Positions 1 through 5,509 of a stretch of 6,425 nucleotides of DNA are shown here, in pieces. A model generated the notes under the pieces. That model had not been told where the DNA came from and made no database searches. It saw only the letters and a list, made by a program, of their open reading frames with translations. The number at the start of each line of letters is the position of its first letter. The first letter of the stretch is position 1. A program made the position numbers and the translations under genes. Location: the NCBI GenBank assembly GCA_945870925.1, contig CAMBTZ010000079.1, forward strand, positions 1 to 6,425. The letters run 5' to 3'. This DNA comes from Chlamydia trachomatis. GTDB lineage: Bacteria; Chlamydiota; Chlamydiia; Chlamydiales; 2-12-FULL-49-11.

Positions 1-132
1 GTCACTTCGGAGGATATTCTTAGAGTAGAGACGCTGCTTAATAGTAGACCCAGAAAGGCTCTTAGCTTTGAAACACCCCAAGAAGCATTTGATAGACTAT
101 CTTCAGATATGTTATACTTGAGGGCACAATAG
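1..132 (+). pseudogene. IS30-family transposase, C-terminal end (5' part outside window)
   Basis: Frame 1 is open from the first base to TAG at 130-132 and gives 43 residues. The piece ETLLNSRPRKALSFETPQEAF matches the end of the IS30-type integrase core, where 'LN.RPRK.L...TP.E.F' is characteristic just after the last catalytic Glu region. Seen: this motif and the following stop. Known: IS30 transposases of about 310-390 residues end within a few tens of residues of it. Whether the rest of the gene is intact cannot be seen because the window starts inside it. It is called partial here, and it may be a complete transposase outside the window. No promoter is visible. Confidence 0.8.
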
Positions 133-213
133 TGATTTCTAATAATTTCTATACCTTTTTTTGTGCACTTCAAGGTTCAAAGTGCCATAAAAATAGAATT
201 TATCAAGTGCAAA
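1..213 (+). mobile_element. Right end of an IS30-type element (outer boundary approximate)
   Basis: After the transposase stop comes a T-rich stretch, then GTGCACTTCAAGG at 163-175 and, further out, TCAAGTGCAAAC at 203-214. Both resemble the GCACTT/AAGTGC core seen in many IS30-family terminal repeats, and they are inverted relative to each other. The element should therefore end between about 150 and 215. The exact terminal repeat cannot be fixed because the left end is outside the window. No target-site duplication can be tested. Confidence 0.5.
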
Positions 214-223
214 CAAATCGGAA

Positions 224-238
224 CTCGCCGCAAGCGAG
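224..238. repeat. Small GC-rich hairpin CTCGC-CGCAA-GCGAG
   Basis: A perfect 5-bp stem (224-228 with 234-238) encloses a 5-base loop in otherwise AT-rich DNA between the IS30 end and the GxxExxY remnant. It is not followed by a T tract on either strand, so it is not a good terminator. It may be a chance structure or part of the IS flank. Confidence 0.35.
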
Positions 239-304
239 AATATCGGCATATAGATATTTAGGTTAAATTTTATTTAATAAGCTAGAATACATGATAAAAA
301 GGAT

Positions 305-523
305 ATGCTTGATATGCATGATGAAGAAAAAGAAAAACATTTACCACATTCTGAACTCACCCGAACTATTTTAGGCTGCTCTTTTGATGTGATGAGGGAG
401 TTGGGGCCTGGATTTCAAGAACGAATCTACAAAAACGCTCTACTCATTGCTATGAAACAGAAAGGATTGCTTATTAATTTTCGGTGTCGAAAGCTAGAAT
501 ACCAGAGATTATATCTGTTATAA
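305..523 (+). pseudogene. GxxExxY family protein with internal deletion
   Basis: The 72-residue product begins like a GxxExxY protein (PDDEXK_3-like family). SELTRTILGCSFDVMRELGPGFQERIYKNALLIAM includes the family signature G-x-x-E-x-x-Y as GFQERIY. It then jumps at MKQKG to GLLINFRCRKLEYQRLY, which resembles the extreme C-terminus of the same family (GLLINFG...LEYKRLY). The usual length is about 120-135 residues. Roughly 55-65 central residues are missing, including the strand with the family's aDL..E...ivElKa nuclease-like core. Two starts are possible. ATG at 305 is only one base from the AAGGA at 299-303, so ATG at 314 fits that Shine-Dalgarno better. The reading frame is kept through the junction and ends at a natural-looking stop. 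I infer an inactive remnant. Confidence 0.75.
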
Positions 524-661
524 AAGCCTGAATTCGAATAAGTTATTGATGAGCCAATACCATTTTAAGGCGCCAATTTTTTCTTTATCATGCATAAAAG
601 TTTTTTAAGCGGACTGCTCGCCCCCGGACCCACCGGCAAGAGTTTTCCACCCTTGCGTTCC

Positions 662-676
662 GAATGGAGGCCATTC
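662..676. repeat. Inverted repeat GAATGG-AGG-CCATTC
   Basis: A perfect 6-bp stem with a 3-base loop, inside the GC-rich patch. It lies 27 bases from the stronger hairpin at 704-723. There is no T tract after it. Confidence 0.5.
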
Positions 677-703
677 AATAAGGGCTTTATTCCTAAAACC
701 CCA

Positions 704-723
704 GCAAAGGGCTCACCCTTTGC
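704..723. repeat. Inverted repeat GCAAAGGG-CTCA-CCCTTTGC
   Basis: A perfect 8-bp stem with a 4-base loop in the GC-rich patch. It is the strongest hairpin of this patch. No run of T follows directly on either strand, so it is not a typical intrinsic terminator. It would fit a repetitive palindromic element or a structured RNA segment. Confidence 0.55.
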
Positions 724-859
724 AATCCCAAGTGGTTTGCCTAACAAATCCTTTTTTGGTATAATAGAGCTACTAAACTCACCTATCCAAGATTGCTTTG
801 ACCCCCAAAAGGGGACATTTCTAAAAAACGCTGACTTCGACTATAGCCACCAGTCTTAA

Positions 860-1295
860 TTGAAAATCAAATAACTATAACTGCACACTTTGATATCAGC
901 CCTGTCGAGCGCTCAAATCGAAATTTTATAACTGATCACTCTATCTACTGAATTCTATCATTCAGAATATCAGCAACTTACGACTTATTAATTCTTTCTT
1001 CGATAAACTTAATTATCACCTCTAAATAACTTAACTCATTAATAACTAAATAAATATATTCTTTTATATATAACACGCCACAGGCTTTAAAATCTTATTT
1101 ACTACTAATAGGAGGCATTTTTAATTAACGACAACAATAAAGTGTTTATTATTTGAAATTAAAATATTTATTATGCTATAATTAACCTTTGGTATAATTC
1201 TAATTAACATTATCGCTTTACCCTATTCAGACAAAATTGAAAACGTGACTGAAAGTCGAATCCTTTAAAATTTTAACTTTTTAATCGGAGGCTTT
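860..1295. other. 436-base AT-rich intergenic region upstream of the P450-like gene
   Basis: No gene is supported here. It holds the promoter of the downstream gene (1153-1198), a roughly 100-base leader, an 8-bp palindrome GAGCGCTC at 907-914, and a Shine-Dalgarno-like GGAGG at 1111-1115 with no start codon at a usable distance. A 37-codon open stretch on the minus strand ending at 978 has no start or ribosome site. Confidence 0.6.
1153..1198 (+). promoter_or_regulatory. Sigma70-type promoter with two extended -10 motifs
   Basis: TTGAAA at 1153-1158 is followed after 18 bases by TATAAT at 1177-1182, which also carries the extended -10 TG (TGCTATAAT, 1174-1182). A second extended -10, TGGTATAAT, lies at 1190-1198, with only a weak -35 before it. 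Start points would fall near 1189 and 1205, giving a leader of about 90-107 bases before the ATG at 1296. A short GACT-GAA-AGTC stem lies in the leader. No operator is recognised. Confidence 0.6.
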
Positions 1296-2828
1296 ATGAT
1301 AGCAAGTCTTACTTCGTGGTTATATGACAGGTGTCCTGATATTTCACCCATGAAAGGAGTACAAAATGCAAGAACGTCTATTGTAGATCTATTCAAATCC
1401 TATGTGATTGCTCCGTTAGAACATAGAGCAATCGGGGATCTAAGAACATTTAATCCGGAAAATTCAATTGTAGACTGGACAGAGAGTGGAGACTTGGGTA
1501 TTCATCATTTTGGCCTTTTAGGATCTATGGCCGTATGGAAACCTAAATCAGAGATGGAACTTGCTACTTTTTTAGAGGAAATCGACAAAGAATCTGACGC
1601 AAGGGTCCAGTACCGATCCGCCCAAATGCTAGTTGATTCAGCTCCTGTTGTGGTTGCGGACACAGGCCCTCTAGCCATGGCTCATAGACGCGATGCTGTA
1701 GCATTTCTAGTCCCTTCTCGTTTCATTGAGATTGTTAGAAAGCTTGCAAGTTCTGAAATAGACTATGTAGATCCAGGTATCATTGCTATGAAAGCCGTAG
1801 CAAGAGGATTATTGGGGATTGATGAATCATCCATTGATCACACCTGTTTTATGGAATTAATGAATTTAGCTAAAGATTTCAAGACCTATTCATCACTACC
1901 TATTCCTAATCAGGTTTTAAGATTAATGCCTGACTTTAGAAAAAAGCAAAAAAAATATAAAGAATTTTCTGAAAATTTACTTCAAGTTGAAGTTCAAAGA
2001 GTCGTAGGCCTTCTTGCAACAGGTGTGGATAAAAAAGAACTCGCAAAGAGCGGCCTTTTAATAAAAGAAATTATTTCAAAAATCGACGGAAAACAAAATA
2101 TCGAAACCCTACATAAAGATAAAGATCTCAAAGCACTGATTCTATTATTACTGGCAACGGATAATTTATACAATCCTTTCACATCAATGGTCAGGAATAT
2201 GCGCAGTACTATACGTAATATGGACCGCTATATAGAGAATGTTGCTAAGTATAATCTAACATCTGCCTCTTATGAAAAACTATTTCATAAATTCAAATCT
2301 CTTTATCAAGAAGCAGAAGCTGTAGCCATAGATCCATTAAAAATGCTAAACCTAACCGAAACGCCTGCTCTGGAAAGTGAATATCAAAATAGTCTTAATG
2401 AGACACATTCAGAAGACACAGCGATTGCAGTTCGTTACGCAAGAAAAGGGATAAAATGTGGTGATCATCAAATTCCTACAAATACAGTTATAGCAATTCA
2501 TCGACCCTTAGCGACAGTCCATGAAAAAAGCAGTCATTTTTCAAGTGGCAAAAGAATTTGTCCAGGAAGAAAAGTAGCTGAAATCATTTATAAAACGATG
2601 TTGACCTACATCATAGAATCTAATATTAAAAAATACCCTAATCTAGCAGCGGTGTTATCACCAAATTCTGCACCAAGCACAAAAATATCAGAATTATATT
2701 TTTTAGAAAAGCCTGGATTGATGGCTTATTATTCCCAAGGATTTGAAAGCCCAACTGAAGATATGATGTTGACTCCTGTCAAAAGATCTGTAACCATCAC
2801 GCTACCAAAATTAGCAATTCCGGATTAA
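1296..2828 (+). CDS. Divergent cytochrome P450-like heme-thiolate protein
   Basis: The 510-residue product carries the P450 heme-ligand loop F-x-x-G-x-R-x-C-x-G as FSSGKRICPG, F415 to G424, with Cys422 as the expected thiolate ligand. A C-helix-like stretch around H130-R131-R132 and a strand/turn GDHQIPTNTV (389-398, like the usual 'G..IPaGT.V') support the assignment. The length is at the long end for the family.

Several hallmarks are missing. The I-helix A-G-x-D/E-T-T is ATDNLY (287-292). The K-helix E-x-x-R is absent, the best-placed segment reading NSLN at 365-368. Only about 17 residues separate the IPxxT turn from the heme loop, so the meander/PERF region is lost. It may bind heme but use a non-standard mechanism, or it may be drifting. 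No signal peptide or N-terminal membrane anchor is evident, so it is probably soluble.

The start is supported by GGAGG at 1287-1291, 4 bases before the ATG. No redox partner gene is nearby. It is convergent with the paralog operon. Confidence 0.75.
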   Translation: MIASLTSWLYDRCPDISPMKGVQNARTSIVDLFKSYVIAPLEHRAIGDLRTFNPENSIVDWTESGDLGIHHFGLLGSMAVWKPKSEMELATFLEEIDKESDARVQYRSAQMLVDSAPVVVADTGPLAMAHRRDAVAFLVPSRFIEIVRKLASSEIDYVDPGIIAMKAVARGLLGIDESSIDHTCFMELMNLAKDFKTYSSLPIPNQVLRLMPDFRKKQKKYKEFSENLLQVEVQRVVGLLATGVDKKELAKSGLLIKEIISKIDGKQNIETLHKDKDLKALILLLLATDNLYNPFTSMVRNMRSTIRNMDRYIENVAKYNLTSASYEKLFHKFKSLYQEAEAVAIDPLKMLNLTETPALESEYQNSLNETHSEDTAIAVRYARKGIKCGDHQIPTNTVIAIHRPLATVHEKSSHFSSGKRICPGRKVAEIIYKTMLTYIIESNIKKYPNLAAVLSPNSAPSTKISELYFLEKPGLMAYYSQGFESPTEDMMLTPVKRSVTITLPKLAIPD

Positions 2829-2841
2829 GACACTAGAACAA

Positions 2842-2864
2842 AAACCCGACCATAGGTCGGGTTT
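2842..2864 (+). terminator. Strong hairpin after the P450-like gene
   Basis: A perfect 10-bp stem (AAACCCGACC at 2842-2851 with GGTCGGGTTT at 2855-2864) and a 3-base loop start 14 bases after the stop codon. The T residues are the 3' side of the stem and no further T run follows on the plus strand. The minus strand has four T residues after the stem, so it could act in both directions. Confidence 0.65.
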
Positions 2865-2866
2865 AA

Positions 2867-2888
2867 TGAAGGGGTCATGACCCCTTCA
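2867..2888. repeat. Perfect 22-bp palindrome centred on CATG context
   Basis: The half TGAAGGGGTCA at 2867-2877 is followed immediately by its exact complement to 2888, with no loop. It lies between two terminator-like hairpins. A flanking pair TTTAATGAA (2862-2870) and TTCATTAAA (2897-2905) adds another inverted layer. A loop-less palindrome is more like a protein-binding or recombination site than a terminator. Confidence 0.6.
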
Positions 2889-2904
2889 CTTCACCTTTCA
2901 TTAA

Positions 2905-2939
2905 AATCGGATAAGAGGTTAAATTTCTCTTATCCGATT
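2905..2939 (-). terminator. Intrinsic terminator of the paralog operon
   Basis: A perfect 13-bp stem (AATCGGATAAGAG at 2905-2917 with CTCTTATCCGATT at 2927-2939) encloses a 9-base loop. It begins 13 bases after the minus-strand stop codon at 2953. Read on the minus strand, the stem runs into TTTT, as expected for factor-independent termination. Confidence 0.7.
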
Positions 2940-2952
2940 CGAGTTTTGGTAT

Positions 2953-3771
2953 TCAATCATGGCCAGGAGGTTGAGGAGATGGTGGTTGCGGGGGGGTAGG
3001 AAAAGCATTAATGAATGCTCTGTAATCCTTGCATAATTGAGATTGAGATTGCTCATAATTACTTAACCAACCATCAGTAGTAAATTTATCTAGTATTTGA
3101 AAATTATTTGTTATATTATACTTAACATACGGGGGGCCTGTAAGGCAACCACCCGATATATATTCTGCGACATCATATCCACATCCACTTACTTGACTCC
3201 AAAAATAAACATCGTTGTAATTAGTATCACCAACACATTCAATACAATCTACAAGCGCAAACATTGGATTGGCCGGGTCCCCATGAGAATTGCCAGTTAA
3301 AACTATCTCTGCTATTACTACTTGCTGCAGAGCGTCGGGGGGCCATCTTAGATAGTAGCCTGTATCCCCAGTCTGACCATTTGTGGTCTGGCGAAAGCTA
3401 CCCAGTAGATAATTAGTATCGGGGTCTACTGTAAAAGTATCTTTATACCACGAAGGTTGACAAGATTGAGTTTTCCAACACTCAGGTCGGTTACCCTCAG
3501 TACAAGCATAACAATTACCATCAACATAACAAGGTGAACCGTCGGGACAAATAGATTGTTCTGTATAATTTAGCATTTTAATAAAATATGGTATGTGAAA
3601 ACCATATGGTGCATTAACTATACCTGTAGTAAGATTGCCATCTCCACATTGTATAGGATTAATCTGATTCGAAATGGAACTATTCAATGGAAGAGTTGCT
3701 AGATAACCGTGGTATATATTAATAGTAACAACTTCTGCCGAATTATTATTAAATGTAAAGTTAAAACTCAT
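2953..3771 (-). CDS. Cysteine-rich protein of unknown family, paralog of the upstream gene
   Basis: I do not recognise this 272-residue product. It shares with the upstream gene an MS- start leading into a beta-rich stretch with Y-[HW]-G (Y20-G22), a G-D-P-x-N-P-x-F motif (GDPANPMF, 164-171) and a C-K-x-[FY]-x-A-x-I-N motif (from C247). It is larger than its neighbour because of an inserted segment with six cysteines within about 30 residues (C75-C106 region), twelve cysteines in total. It ends in a proline-rich tail, PTPPQPPSPQPPGHD.

There is no N-terminal signal peptide and no membrane segment, which is odd for such a cysteine-rich protein. Either the cysteines bind metal or are reduced, or export uses a non-Sec route. 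ATG overlaps the TGA of the upstream gene (ATGA), with AAGGAG 5 bases before the start, so translation is coupled. The terminator at 2905-2939 ends the operon. It is clearly coding because of its length, ribosome site and paralogy; function is unknown. Confidence 0.8.
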   Translation of the reverse strand: MSFNFTFNNNSAEVVTINIYHGYLATLPLNSSISNQINPIQCGDGNLTTGIVNAPYGFHIPYFIKMLNYTEQSICPDGSPCYVDGNCYACTEGNRPECWKTQSCQPSWYKDTFTVDPDTNYLLGSFRQTTNGQTGDTGYYLRWPPDALQQVVIAEIVLTGNSHGDPANPMFALVDCIECVGDTNYNDVYFWSQVSGCGYDVAEYISGGCLTGPPYVKYNITNNFQILDKFTTDGWLSNYEQSQSQLCKDYRAFINAFPTPPQPPSPQPPGHD

Positions 3772-4454
3772 ATTTTCTCCTTAGAATTAGTTGTTAGGCA
3801 ATTGCCATTTGAGCCAGTTAAACAAGTAGTATCATCATTTATTACAGCTTGAAATTTTTTACAAATTGTCGTATCGCATAAAAATTTGCCGCTGTAGTCT
3901 GCATGATATACAGTAAATGCCTGGTTAGAGTTTATTGCTGGTTGTTTTTTAACAGGGTCACTTATCATAAACGGACTGCAACAATATGGATTTAGCATTT
4001 GCCACTGACCTTTGTCTCCATCCCACCCAAATAATGGATTTGTAGGATCACCTTGCTTGTTCTCTGACTGCTGTAGTTCTATAATAGTGGGGATCCTATT
4101 CTCGATAGTATTAAAGCCCTGGAAGGCAGGTTTACCTACCATGTTCTCTACTCTTATTTCAACACTAGTATTAGGCCCAAAAAGGCTAGTTGGTTTACTT
4201 TCCTTATCAATGGCTGGGTGCTTTTGCATAAAATAAGGGGGGTCGAAGTCAGCGTTACTAGTGTTCTGATTAGCTACATTATAAGCCCAAATAAGATACG
4301 AGGCAGTAAATCCATAGGCAAAACCGCTATTACCCTTATTTATGTAAGTATAATAAGTATTAGATGGCCAACTTGGCGTTATACTCCCCCAATAGACATT
4401 AGCTAGAAAGGTTGCTGTTGTTTGATTGTATATGGTAAAAACATCAATTGACAT
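3768..4454 (-). CDS. Unknown protein, first gene of the paralog pair
   Basis: This 228-residue product is not recognised. It is a distant paralog of the next gene, with Y-W-G at 21-23, GDPTNPLF at 135-142 and CKKFQAVIN starting at C198. All three align in order with the partner protein. It has six cysteines, four of them near the C-terminus plus the CC pair in PYCC. It is rich in Asn, Thr, Tyr and Ser, and the N-terminal half looks beta-rich. There is no signal peptide or membrane helix.

The start is supported by AAGGA (4461-4465 on the complement), 6 bases before ATG. Its last codons carry the ribosome site of the next gene. A weak TATAAT lies about 50 bases upstream. It could be a subunit, an effector or part of a surface or toxin-like pair, but nothing in the sequence decides this. 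Confidence 0.8.
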   Translation of the reverse strand: MSIDVFTIYNQTTATFLANVYWGSITPSWPSNTYYTYINKGNSGFAYGFTASYLIWAYNVANQNTSNADFDPPYFMQKHPAIDKESKPTSLFGPNTSVEIRVENMVGKPAFQGFNTIENRIPTIIELQQSENKQGDPTNPLFGWDGDKGQWQMLNPYCCSPFMISDPVKKQPAINSNQAFTVYHADYSGKFLCDTTICKKFQAVINDDTTCLTGSNGNCLTTNSKEKI

Positions 4455-4613
4455 TTTATTTCCTTCTTTTTAAATGTTTGATTTTTTTCTTTTCTTAGAT
4501 TTAATTATATATCACCTATGAATTTTACATAAAATATTGCGGTTAATATATTTATGATTTCTGATTTGATAAATAATCAAAATTTTTTTACCATTTTCTT
4601 TTTATTTAATTGA
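4455..4613. other. AT-rich spacer between paralog operon and IS3 remnant
   Basis: This stretch has no gene. Besides the possible operon promoter, it holds a weak A/T hairpin, TTTGAT-AAATA-ATCAAA at 4565-4581, followed by seven T residues (4583-4589) on the plus strand. That is terminator-like, but no plus-strand gene precedes it. Confidence 0.4.
4504..4532 (-). promoter_or_regulatory. Possible promoter of the paralog operon
   Basis: On the minus strand, TATAAT (complement of 4504-4509) lies about 50 bases before the ATG at 4454. A poor -35 (TTATGT) lies 17 bases further upstream. A TG two bases before an overlapping TATATA gives some extended -10 character. The region is very AT-rich, so chance matches are likely. 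Confidence 0.35.
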
Positions 4614-4672
4614 GCATTAAATCAAGGGGTCATGCCTTGGATCCTCGATTTATATATCACTTGATTTAATGC
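4614..4672. repeat. 13-bp perfect inverted repeat at the IS3 break point
   Basis: GCATTAAATCAAG at 4614-4626 is the exact reverse complement of CTTGATTTAATGC at 4660-4672, with 33 bases between them. The copy at 4660-4672 lies in true transposase coding sequence (SALNQV region). The other copy coincides with the point where similarity to transposase stops. Confidence 0.7.
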
Positions 4673-5184
4673 GCTTTTCACAAGACTCACATCCATTCGA
4701 TTACTCATAGATAATCCAATGATTCTTTTAGAAAAAAGATCTAGTATACTTGCTAAATACAACCATCCGTCTAAGGTTTTTACATATGTAATATCAGAAA
4801 CCCATATTTCATTAGGCTTAGAAGCATTAAAATTTTGGTTAAGTAAATTAGGAGCTGACCAATTAATGGGTTTTTTCTCTTCTTCCATTTTCTATTTGTT
4901 TGAGCTCTTATATTATTTTGTCTCATTAGTTTAGCTACACGTCTTCTTGAACAGCTTTCTCCAGATTTTTTCAATTCTCTATATATTCTTGGACTTCCAT
5001 ATACTCCTCTTCCTTCTTGATATATGGATTTAATCTTCTTTAATAGCTGTGTGTTTTCTATTTTCCGATTACTGATTTTTTGCTTTAGATAAGCATAATA
5101 CCCGCTTTTTGAGACATTTAGTATCTCCGCCATCTTTTCAATAGAAAACATTTGTGAGTTATTTTTCTTAAATTCAAATTTTAT
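4622..5184 (-). pseudogene. IS3-family transposase OrfB, frameshifted and truncated
   Basis: The orfB frame is entered one base back relative to orfA, near the orfA stop, and reads IKFEFKKNNSQMFSIEKM and onward; the first ATG is at 5151. It has the HTH_21-type segment with VYGSPRIYRELKKSG and then the start of the rve core. Near 4880 the frame shifts by −1 in a run of six A. Codons R-K-N give way to K-P-I-N-W-S-A-P-N-L-L, after which IWVSDITYVKTLDGWLYLA follows with the first catalytic Asp (codon at 4793-4795).

The frame ends at TGA (4622-4624) after SALNQVIYKSRIQGMTP. That is just before the expected HSDxGxQY motif, so the second Asp and the Glu are missing. The A-AAA-AAC at the shift resembles a slippery heptamer, but its place inside orfB argues for a one-base loss. 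The protein cannot be catalytic. Confidence 0.85.
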
Positions 5185-5477
5185 GTTTTGTTTTGAGAGA
5201 AGATGGCAACAGCCTTTTTTAATATATCTCTCTCCAATTTAACATCAGCCAATTCTTTTTTTAAGCTGTATAGCTCCTCATTCGATGCCTTCACAACTCC
5301 CTTTCCTCTAAAGCAATCATTTCCCTCCTTCTCGGACTCTTTAATCCATTGTCGAAGCGTTGATTCAGGAATACCCAGATCGTTCGCTATTTTTGTATTG
5401 GGCTTGTCTGAGACTTTAGCTAGCTGAACTGCATCCAATTTAAATTCTTTATCGTAAGAACTCCCTCTCCTACCCAT
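5181..5477 (-). CDS. IS3-family transposase OrfA
   Basis: The 98-residue product is typical of IS3-family OrfA. An HTH_Tnp_1 helix-turn-helix lies at about residues 8-45 (YDKEFKLDAVQLAK...IANDLGIPESTLRQWIKE). A linker with FRGKG follows, then a leucine-zipper coiled coil, ELYSLKKELADVKLERDILKKAVAIF, near 68-93. It binds the element's ends and is normally fused to OrfB by programmed −1 frameshifting. Here the overlap reads CAAAACAAAACATAA, which lacks a clear A6G-type slippery site. It starts with ATG at 5477. The upstream AGGA is about 14 bases away, a poor ribosome site. With orfB broken, it can act at most as a DNA-binding regulator of related elements. Confidence 0.85.
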   Translation of the reverse strand: MGRRGSSYDKEFKLDAVQLAKVSDKPNTKIANDLGIPESTLRQWIKESEKEGNDCFRGKGVVKASNEELYSLKKELADVKLERDILKKAVAIFSQNKT

Positions 5478-5509
5478 ACAGATACTTTTAATCCTATTTT
5501 TTTATATTC

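Larger units (their letters stand above)
524..860. other. Non-coding GC-rich patch with hairpins; no supported gene
   Basis: The segment 601-750 is about 51% G+C by count, against about 30% in the flanks. It holds several close inverted repeats: GAATGG/CCATTC around AGG (662-676), GCAAAGGG/CCCTTTGC around CTCA (704-723), CCGG/CCGG around ACCCA, and CCCC/GGGG around AAAA near 803-814. Open frames exist on both strands (about 590-859 plus, 565-747 minus) but overlap each other. They lack a usable Shine-Dalgarno and look low in complexity. An extended -10-like TGGTATAAT sits at 757-765. The composition and hairpins suggest an inserted repeat-type element or the remnant of one, not a gene. Confidence 0.45.
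4614..5495 (-). mobile_element. IS3-family element remnant, truncated in orfB
   Basis: The element contains an intact orfA, a −1-related orfB, and nothing of the second half of orfB. Complete IS3-family elements are about 1.2-1.5 kb; here about 0.88 kb remains. The orfB side stops at a 13-bp inverted repeat (4614-4626 with 4660-4672). On the orfA side, fewer than about 30 bases separate the orfA ATG from recognisable coding sequence of the plus-strand GIY-YIG-like gene. No convincing terminal inverted repeat is visible there, so this end may be eroded too. The boundaries are approximate. It cannot transpose by itself. Confidence 0.75.

Noticed and set aside
590..859. 89-codon plus-strand open frame and overlapping minus-strand frame 565-747
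   Set aside because: They overlap on opposite strands inside a hairpin-rich GC patch. Neither has a usable ribosome site and neither shows a recognisable domain. Open frames are expected where G+C rises in AT-rich DNA.
978..1091. 37-codon minus-strand open stretch ending FIEERINKS
   Set aside because: It has no ATG, no ribosome site and a stop directly upstream. The length is compatible with chance, and I could not tie it to a family.
1994..2182. Antisense open frames inside the P450-like gene and inside the two paralogs
   Set aside because: They are shadows of longer, well-supported genes on the other strand and have no ribosome sites of their own.
2842..2939. CRISPR-like or repeat array
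   Set aside because: The three inverted repeats are different sequences with no regular spacing, so they are not an array. No CRISPR repeats were seen elsewhere in the window.
4565..4589. A/T-only hairpin followed by T7 on the plus strand
   Set aside because: The stem is weak and no plus-strand transcript is expected to arrive here, so it is not called as a terminator.
2869..4634. 11-bp direct repeat AAGGGGTCATG at 2869-2879 and 4624-4634 flanking the paralog operon
   Set aside because: It would be an attractive mobile-cassette border. However, chance 11-mer repeats are expected in a window of this size, one copy is part of the palindrome and the other lies in transposase coding sequence. 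No target-site logic supports it.
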